A stretch of 10,717 nt of DNA from JANQUM01 sp047630355 (lineage in GTDB: Bacteria > Bacteroidota > Bacteroidia > Cytophagales > Spirosomataceae), in contig JBLHXN010000113.1 in assembly GCA_047630355.1 (NCBI GenBank), positions 1 to 10,717 on the forward strand. Reading direction: 5' to 3'. This document shows, one piece after another, positions 7,348-10,717 of this stretch; positions within the stretch are counted from its first letter, which is position 1; each line of letters opens with the position of its first letter. Below the pieces are notes generated by a model, which had not been told where the DNA came from, did not search any database, and saw only the letters and a list, made by a program, of their open reading frames with translations. The position numbers were made by a program, and so were the translations under genes.

Positions 7348-7689
7348 TTATTTATAAAGAAAATTAAACGAGCTAAAGTTAATATTTAGTTCAGATTCCA
7401 CTGCCATTAATGCAAGTTGAACTGCGTAAGTCAATACCTCAAATGACATATAATCTTCTGGTTTTAACCAACGCTGTTTAAGTTCATGCCATAGTTTTTC
7501 AATAATATTAAGATGTGGCGAATAAGGGGGAAGGTAAACAATAAAAAGTCCTTTTTTTGCCAATATCCGCATCGTTCTTTGAATGTATTAGATTTATGAA
7601 TTTTAGCATTGTCTAAAACAACAACAGTCACTCTGTTTAATTTCAGCACAAATTCATCAAAGAAAGCTATCAAAAAAATAGAATTAATA
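7348..7689 (-). pseudogene. IS630-family transposase, C-terminal DDE part, in two frames
   Basis: Frame one (7689 to about 7551) reads IAFFDEFVLKLNRVTVVVLDNAKIHKS..FKERCGYWQKK, with the second catalytic Asp in VLDNAKIH. Frame two (from about 7556 to the stop at 7348) reads KKGLFIVYLPPYSPHLNIIEKLWHELK, with the catalytic Glu in NIIEKLW. The DN..IHKS / YLPPYSPHLN.IE.LW pattern is diagnostic of IS630/Tc1-like DDE transposases; the Asp-Glu spacing across the joined frames is about 37 residues, as the family expects. The frames join at A AAA AAG, a -1 slippery heptamer. Known: the family uses a DDE triad and TA target sites. The first Asp and the N-terminal DNA-binding domain are gone, so it is inactive as a transposase. 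The upstream reading frame comes from a VTC gene, making a chimera. Confidence 0.88.
7551..7557 (-). promoter_or_regulatory. A AAA AAG slippery heptamer, candidate programmed -1 frameshift site
   Basis: On the minus strand the zero-frame codons are CAA AAA AAG (Gln99 Lys100 Lys101 of the chimeric frame). The last A of CAA plus AAA AAG forms A AAA AAG in exact zero-frame register. A -1 slip changes AAG GAC to AAA GGA and yields CGYWQKKGLFIVYLPPYSP, restoring the DDE domain. No obvious downstream hairpin or upstream Shine-Dalgarno stimulator was seen. A simple one-base indel in the A7 run would look the same. Confidence 0.6.
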
Positions 7690-7853
7690 GATTCAGTTGT
7701 AAGTACGGAGTAGTCCTGCGAGATTAGCTGAATTAAGGATGATAGGTATTTTTTGTTAAAAATATATTTGGTGTCAACTCTTTTCATTAGGCCTACACTG
7801 CTATAAGAAGACAGGCTTATTGGTGCAAATTCAGTGAGTAAATTATCTGTCAT
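7690..7853 (-). pseudogene. N-terminal stub of a VTC-domain polyphosphate polymerase
   Basis: From the ATG at 7853, about 55 codons read MTDNLLTEFAPISLSSY, then GLMKRVDTKYIFNKKYLSSL and QDYSVL. The 'LM.RVDTKYIF....L..L......Y.VL' pattern is the hallmark start of the VTC domain, which in yeast Vtc4 and bacterial relatives makes polyphosphate from nucleotide; the basic residues line the tunnel. Right after YSVLTTES the frame continues, without a stop, into IS630 transposase sequence. The remaining ~180 residues of the VTC domain are absent and are not found in the 400 nt beyond the IS. It is therefore a deletion-fusion remnant. VTC genes are often beside CotH genes, and the CotH gene on the same strand to the left fits that. 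The fused frame would make a 129-residue protein, or 168 residues after a -1 frameshift. Confidence 0.75.
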
Positions 7854-8007
7854 TACGTCATCAGTAAATTAAATTATTGTCAAGATATTATAAACTTAGG
7901 TACTTCTGTTCAGTCTTTAAAAATTATTTACTAAATGGTAATAGAGGAAACCCCTCGTTAGCCGCTTACATCCCTGAGCTTGAGCTGAATAATTCGTTTT
8001 TTCTATG

Positions 8008-8015
8008 TATTTTTG
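8008..8015 (+). promoter_or_regulatory. Candidate -7 box (TATTTTTG) for the kelch / oxidoreductase operon
   Basis: TATTTTTG matches TAnnTTTG and ends 22 nt before the kelch ATG. A TTG at 7980-7982 lies 25 nt upstream, a little far for a -33 element. The rest of the 7854-8037 gap holds a small GAGG..CCTC stem (7945-7957) and nothing else I can support. Confidence 0.45.
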
Positions 8016-8037
8016 AGAAACCTATCAACCTCTAATT

Positions 8038-8994
8038 ATGCGTCTCGTATCACTTTTATTAATTCTTTTTTCCGTAAAAATTTCTGCCCAATCGTGGCAA
8101 TTAGTTGAAACCACTGGCGAACCCATAAAACGCCACGAAAACTCGCTGACTTCAATCGGAAGTAAGCTGTATGTATTTGGTGGGCGGGGCGTAAAGCCGA
8201 TGGACGTTTTAAATACCGAAACTAACGTCTGGACAACCAAAGGCGAAACACCGTTAGAAATGCATCATTTTCAGGCAGTAAATTACAAAGGTGAAATTTA
8301 TGTGCTTGGAGCTTTCACGGGTAGCTACCCTCACGAAACTCCCATTCCCAATATTTATATTTACAACCCTGACACTGATACTTGGCGAATAGGAGCCGAG
8401 ATTCCGCGAAAGCGGGGTTCTGCCGGAGCATTTGTTTATAATAATAAAATTTACCTCGTTTGCGGAATTCAAGACGGTCACTGGGACGGTCATGTTGCGT
8501 GGTTTGATGAATATAATCCTGAAACTAATAAATGGAGAACACTTTCTGATGCTCCGCAGGCAAGAGATCATACTTCAGTGGCTGTAGTAGGTGATAAATT
8601 ATATTTGGCTGGTGGAAGAAAGTCACACGCGGCTATAAATCAAGTACTTGAGCTTACCACAGCGGAAGTTGATGTCTTTGATTTCAAAACAAATACCTGG
8701 GAAACGCTACCAGCTTCAGCTAATATCCCGACTGAACGGGCAGGATGCTCGGCAGTTTCAAAAGATGGTAAATTGATAATAATTGGTGGAGAAAGTAGTT
8801 CGCAAAAATCTGCTCATTCAGACGTAGAAGTACTAAATCCACGCACAAATGTGTGGGAGAAACTACCACCTATGAAAGTAACCCGTCACGGAACCGGAGC
8901 TACGGTAATCAACGGTAAAATTTATATCGCCGCAGGTTCTTTGAATCGTGGGGGAGGACCTGAATTGAACTCCGTTGAATGTCTCGAAGATTAA
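8038..8994 (+). CDS. Secreted kelch-repeat (beta-propeller) protein
   Basis: 318 residues with signal peptide MRLVSLLLILFSVKISAQ (1-18), cleaved before SWQLVE. At least five kelch units follow: LYVFGGR..D..NTETNVW (44-65), IYVLGAF..IYIYNPDTDTW (87-116), IYLVCGI..FDEYNPETNKW (138-166), LYLAGGR..VDVFDFKTNTW (188-221), LIIIGGE..VEVLNPRTNVW (246-273) and a last IYIAAGS strand (295-301), so a six-bladed propeller closed by N- and C-terminal strands is likely. Known: kelch propellers bind proteins or sugars, and some form enzymes such as galactose oxidase or NanM, but I see no catalytic signature for these. It precedes the Gfo/Idh/MocA gene by 12 nt, so the two are very likely one operon; a role in periplasmic or surface sugar metabolism is inferred. 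The ATG at 8038 is the first in frame and leads into the signal peptide. No C-terminal sorting domain is visible. Confidence 0.9.
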   Translation: MRLVSLLLILFSVKISAQSWQLVETTGEPIKRHENSLTSIGSKLYVFGGRGVKPMDVLNTETNVWTTKGETPLEMHHFQAVNYKGEIYVLGAFTGSYPHETPIPNIYIYNPDTDTWRIGAEIPRKRGSAGAFVYNNKIYLVCGIQDGHWDGHVAWFDEYNPETNKWRTLSDAPQARDHTSVAVVGDKLYLAGGRKSHAAINQVLELTTAEVDVFDFKTNTWETLPASANIPTERAGCSAVSKDGKLIIIGGESSSQKSAHSDVEVLNPRTNVWEKLPPMKVTRHGTGATVINGKIYIAAGSLNRGGGPELNSVECLED

Positions 8995-9006
8995 TTAACT
9001 ATCATT

Positions 9007-10293
9007 ATGAACAACCTAACTACCTCAAGAAGAAAGTTTCTAAAATCTGCCACTGCCTCAGCTCTTGGGTTAACGCTTCTTCCGGGATTCATTTCCCGAA
9101 AAGCACCAAGTGACCGCCTGCGGATTGCACATATTGGCGTAAACGGAATGGGAACTTCTCACCTCAAGTGGTTTGCCAATATTCCTGAAGTTGAAATAGT
9201 TGCACTATGTGATTTAGACGAAGCTCATTTAGCTAAAGCAAAAAAGACATTACTCGAAATTCACCCAAACTCAAAAGTACGTCTGTATAACGATTTTAGG
9301 AAAGTTCTCGAGCAGCCCGATATTGATGCAATTACTTGTGCTACTCCCGACCATTGGCACGCTCAGATTGCGGTGATGGCTTTTGAAGCTGGGAAAGACG
9401 TTTACGGAGAAAAGCCTTTGTCGTTTGATGTAGTGGAAGGGCAACAGATGCTCAAGTCTCAGCAGAAGCACAACAAGATTTTTCAATTGGGAACGCAAAT
9501 TCACGCCGGGGATAATTACCATCGGGTGGCTGAAATAGTTCAATCTGGAATTTTGGGAAAAATATCCACTGTCCGGCTGTGGAAGACAGGTCAACCTCCA
9601 ATAATAGAGTCATTGACCGAACAAGCACCCCCCGTAAACCTAAATTATGATATGTGGCTGGGCCCCGCTCCGTACTCAGCTTATGCTCCAGAAAAAACGC
9701 ATTTTAATTACCGCTATTTCATGGATTACTCTGGGGGTATATTTCAGGATTTCTGGTGTCATATTGCAGATGTGGTCTGGATGTCAATGAATCCAACGGG
9801 TTTGCAAAGTATTGACGCAAAAGGAAAAGTGTCTTCGGGAGTGGGAAATACTCCTGAATGGATTAACGTAGATTATAAATTTAAAGATCTTGATATACAC
9901 TGGACTTCCGAACCGCCAAAAGTAAAAGGGGCGGATAAGATGGGTATCGGAGCGTATTTTGAAGGAGAAAATGGTACGTTGATGTGCGATTATTCTAACT
10001 GTACTATAATTATAAATGGTGAGGAAATGAACGATGTCGAATCTGTTCCGATAACAATTCCCCGCTCGCTCGGACATCAGCAAAACTTTGTGGATGCCGT
10101 TAAAAGCAGAACACAACCAGAATCTAATCTTGCTTACGCCCGGAAAATGACCATGCCCATGCATTTGGGTCTAATATCTTGGCAACTTGGTAGAAAATTA
10201 GACTGGAACTCTGAAAAAGAGAAATTCATTGGAGATAAGGAGGCGAACGAATTATTGATTCGTAAAAAGCGGAAAGCCTATAACTGGATGTAA
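9007..10293 (+). CDS. Tat-exported Gfo/Idh/MocA-family oxidoreductase
   Basis: 428 residues. The N-terminus SRRKFLKSATASALGLTLL (7-25) is a twin-arginine signal, so the enzyme is folded with its cofactor in the cytoplasm and exported. Rossmann domain: IAHIGVNGMGTSHL (40-53) with GxxGxG-type loop G44-G49, CDLDE (68-72) whose acid is expected to bind NAD ribose, ATPDHWHAQIAVMAFEAGKDVYGEKP (112-137) with the EKP motif and its Lys136. The C-terminal substrate domain has GGIFQDFWCHIADVVWM (243-259), with Asp248, His252 and Asp255 as likely catalytic residues, and ENGTLMCDY (321-329). Known: the family oxidises or reduces sugars, inositols and related alcohols with NAD(P), often with tightly bound cofactor in exported members. 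The substrate cannot be told from sequence. It follows the kelch gene by 12 nt without its own promoter. The start at 9007 gives the complete Tat signal. Confidence 0.93.
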   Translation: MNNLTTSRRKFLKSATASALGLTLLPGFISRKAPSDRLRIAHIGVNGMGTSHLKWFANIPEVEIVALCDLDEAHLAKAKKTLLEIHPNSKVRLYNDFRKVLEQPDIDAITCATPDHWHAQIAVMAFEAGKDVYGEKPLSFDVVEGQQMLKSQQKHNKIFQLGTQIHAGDNYHRVAEIVQSGILGKISTVRLWKTGQPPIIESLTEQAPPVNLNYDMWLGPAPYSAYAPEKTHFNYRYFMDYSGGIFQDFWCHIADVVWMSMNPTGLQSIDAKGKVSSGVGNTPEWINVDYKFKDLDIHWTSEPPKVKGADKMGIGAYFEGENGTLMCDYSNCTIIINGEEMNDVESVPITIPRSLGHQQNFVDAVKSRTQPESNLAYARKMTMPMHLGLISWQLGRKLDWNSEKEKFIGDKEANELLIRKKRKAYNWM

Positions 10294-10306
10294 ATCCTTT
10301 TGGCGA

Positions 10307-10356
10307 TTGCAGATTCCGGATGTGGTTCGTCGTATATACAGTTCGTCAATCTGCAA
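10307..10356. repeat. 9-bp inverted repeat enclosing a 7-bp direct repeat, downstream of the oxidoreductase gene
   Basis: TTGCAGATT (10307-10315) and AATCTGCAA (10348-10356) are perfect inverted repeats around 32 nt. The loop and its edge hold GTTCGTC twice (10325-10331, 10341-10347). The first arm begins 14 nt after the oxidoreductase stop. It could fold into a 3'-end stem of that transcript or bind a protein, but long-loop repeats of this length also arise by chance. Confidence 0.35.
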
Positions 10357-10365
10357 AAACGCAAA

Positions 10366-10398
10366 AGAAGCCCGCTACAAATTTTGTAACGGGCTTCT
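10366..10398 (-). terminator. Rho-independent terminator, mainly for the minus-strand gldN-like gene
   Basis: AGAAGCCCG (10366-10374) pairs with CGGGCTTCT (10390-10398), then TACAA (10376-10380) with TTGTA (10384-10388), closing on a 3-nt loop. The pair 10375/10389 is C-A in plus-strand RNA but G-U in minus-strand RNA, so the stem is continuous only in the minus direction. There it is followed by TTTTGCGTTTTTG. It lies about 40 nt after the gldN-like stop. In the plus direction it can still end the kelch/oxidoreductase transcript, followed by TATATAGTTTT. Confidence 0.85.
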
Positions 10399-10439
10399 CT
10401 ATATAGTTTTGTGCTATGCCTTTCGCTGACAGTTAGGTT

Positions 10440-10717
10440 TTAATATTCCCAAAGATTGTGTTCTTTCTCCATTAATTCAAACTCTAATTCCTGCGACTTC
10501 AACAAACCTGCTTTTGGCGATTTATAAATATCATCCAAATAGCGGTTACGTGGGTCAGACTTTTTGATAATTCTACCGTGGAACAAACGTAATTCAAAAG
10601 CATCTGCTAAGTTTTTGTGCTGAGCCGTATTTGCCACGTTGTACCAGATACAATTTGGGTTTGAGCGGAAATAAATTTCTAAGTCTTTGTACCTGAATGA
10701 AGCTAAAGGCTTCTCTA
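10440..10717 (-). CDS. gldN: GldN-like type IX secretion / gliding protein, C-terminal part (truncated by window edge)
   Basis: The frame enters at the right edge and ends with TAA at 10440-10442, leaving 91 codons plus two bases. It reads EKPLASFRYKDLEIYFRSNP, NVANTAQHKNLADAFELRLF, HGRIIKKSDPRNRYLDDIY, then SQELEFELMEKEHNLWEY. The order 'R/YFxxxxxNxxNxAQ...F..A...R.F...I.K......L...Y......LL.SE......EHxxWxY' matches the C-terminus I remember for GldN/PorN. Known: GldN is a periplasmic partner of the GldK ring in the type IX secretion system, encoded last in gldKLMN, so gldM should lie just to the right. The terminator directly downstream supports the end of that operon. The alternative is another exported protein with a similar tail; no search was possible. 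Confidence 0.66.
   Translation of the reverse strand, partial: EKPLASFRYKDLEIYFRSNPNCIWYNVANTAQHKNLADAFELRLFHGRIIKKSDPRNRYLDDIYKSPKAGLLKSQELEFELMEKEHNLWEY

Larger units (their letters stand above)
7331..7689 (-). mobile_element. 5'-truncated IS630-family insertion sequence remnant
   Basis: The remnant holds the C-terminal half of an IS630 transposase. Just beyond the transposase stop (7348-7350) lies TAAGTGGCTGGGCAAAATTA (7331-7350). IS630 elements insert at TA and usually end close to the transposase stop, so the TA at 7331-7332 with the following bases is the likely right end; this is inference. The left end, the first catalytic Asp and the helix-turn-helix part are missing: the sequence joins a VTC gene fragment at about 7690. 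It cannot move by itself. Confidence 0.72.

Noticed and set aside
7348..7853. IS3-family element, suggested by the A AAA AAG motif
   Set aside because: The protein motifs VLDNAKIH and LPPYSPHLNIIEKLW are IS630/Tc1-like, not IS3 OrfB.
7945..7957. GAGG..CCTC stem upstream of the kelch gene as a terminator
   Set aside because: Only 4 bp with no T-run after it on either strand; too weak to call.

Overview
The window looks like a chromosome segment from a gliding-type or T9SS-bearing Bacteroidetes, most likely of the Cytophagales. The evidence is: a divergent TamB/tsaD pair, a GldN-like C-terminus at the right edge, large exported multi-domain proteins ending in a '3-coathanger'-type domain, almost no Shine-Dalgarno sequences, and several TAnnTTTG-like -7 boxes. 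The species cannot be named from the sequence alone.

Layout. 1-688 (-): N-terminal 229 codons of a TamB/DUF490-type outer-membrane biogenesis protein, apparently starting at TTG. 790-1815 (+): tsaD, the t6A tRNA-modification enzyme, complete with all expected motifs. It ends 2 nt from the end of a convergent gene. 1818-5534 (-): a 1238-residue secreted CotH-kinase-family protein with N-terminal jelly-roll, lamin-tail, chitobiase-C-like, CotH, InlB-like and C-terminal beta domains. 5636-6928 (-): a 430-residue exported beta-roll protein with fifteen ~17-residue repeats and a phage-tail-fibre-like C-terminal stalk. These two minus-strand genes are separated by a strong perfect hairpin. 6929-7347: gene-poor. 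7331-7853 (-): a degraded locus in which the first ~55 codons of a VTC-domain polyphosphate polymerase run directly into the C-terminal half of an IS630-family transposase. 8038-8994 and 9007-10293 (+): a two-gene operon for a secreted kelch-repeat protein and a Tat-exported Gfo/Idh/MocA oxidoreductase. 10366-10398: a terminator hairpin. 10440-10717 (-): the C-terminus of a GldN-like T9SS protein.

How it fits together. tamB, tsaD and gldN are core cell-envelope or tRNA-modification genes. Between them lies an accessory block of exported proteins. The most informative part is the minus-strand block from 7853 to 1818. CotH-type kinases and VTC polyphosphate polymerases are often encoded together, so the VTC stub suggests that a larger CotH/VTC locus was cut by an IS630 insertion and a later deletion, leaving the CotH and beta-roll genes. 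The transposase remnant keeps a canonical A AAA AAG slippery heptamer in exactly the frame needed for -1 frameshifting to restore the DDE domain.

I found no RNA gene, CRISPR array or clear new defence system. The best candidates for new biology are the frameshift site in an IS630 transposase, the VTC-transposase fusion, the beta-roll/CotH pair, and the hairpin between that pair.
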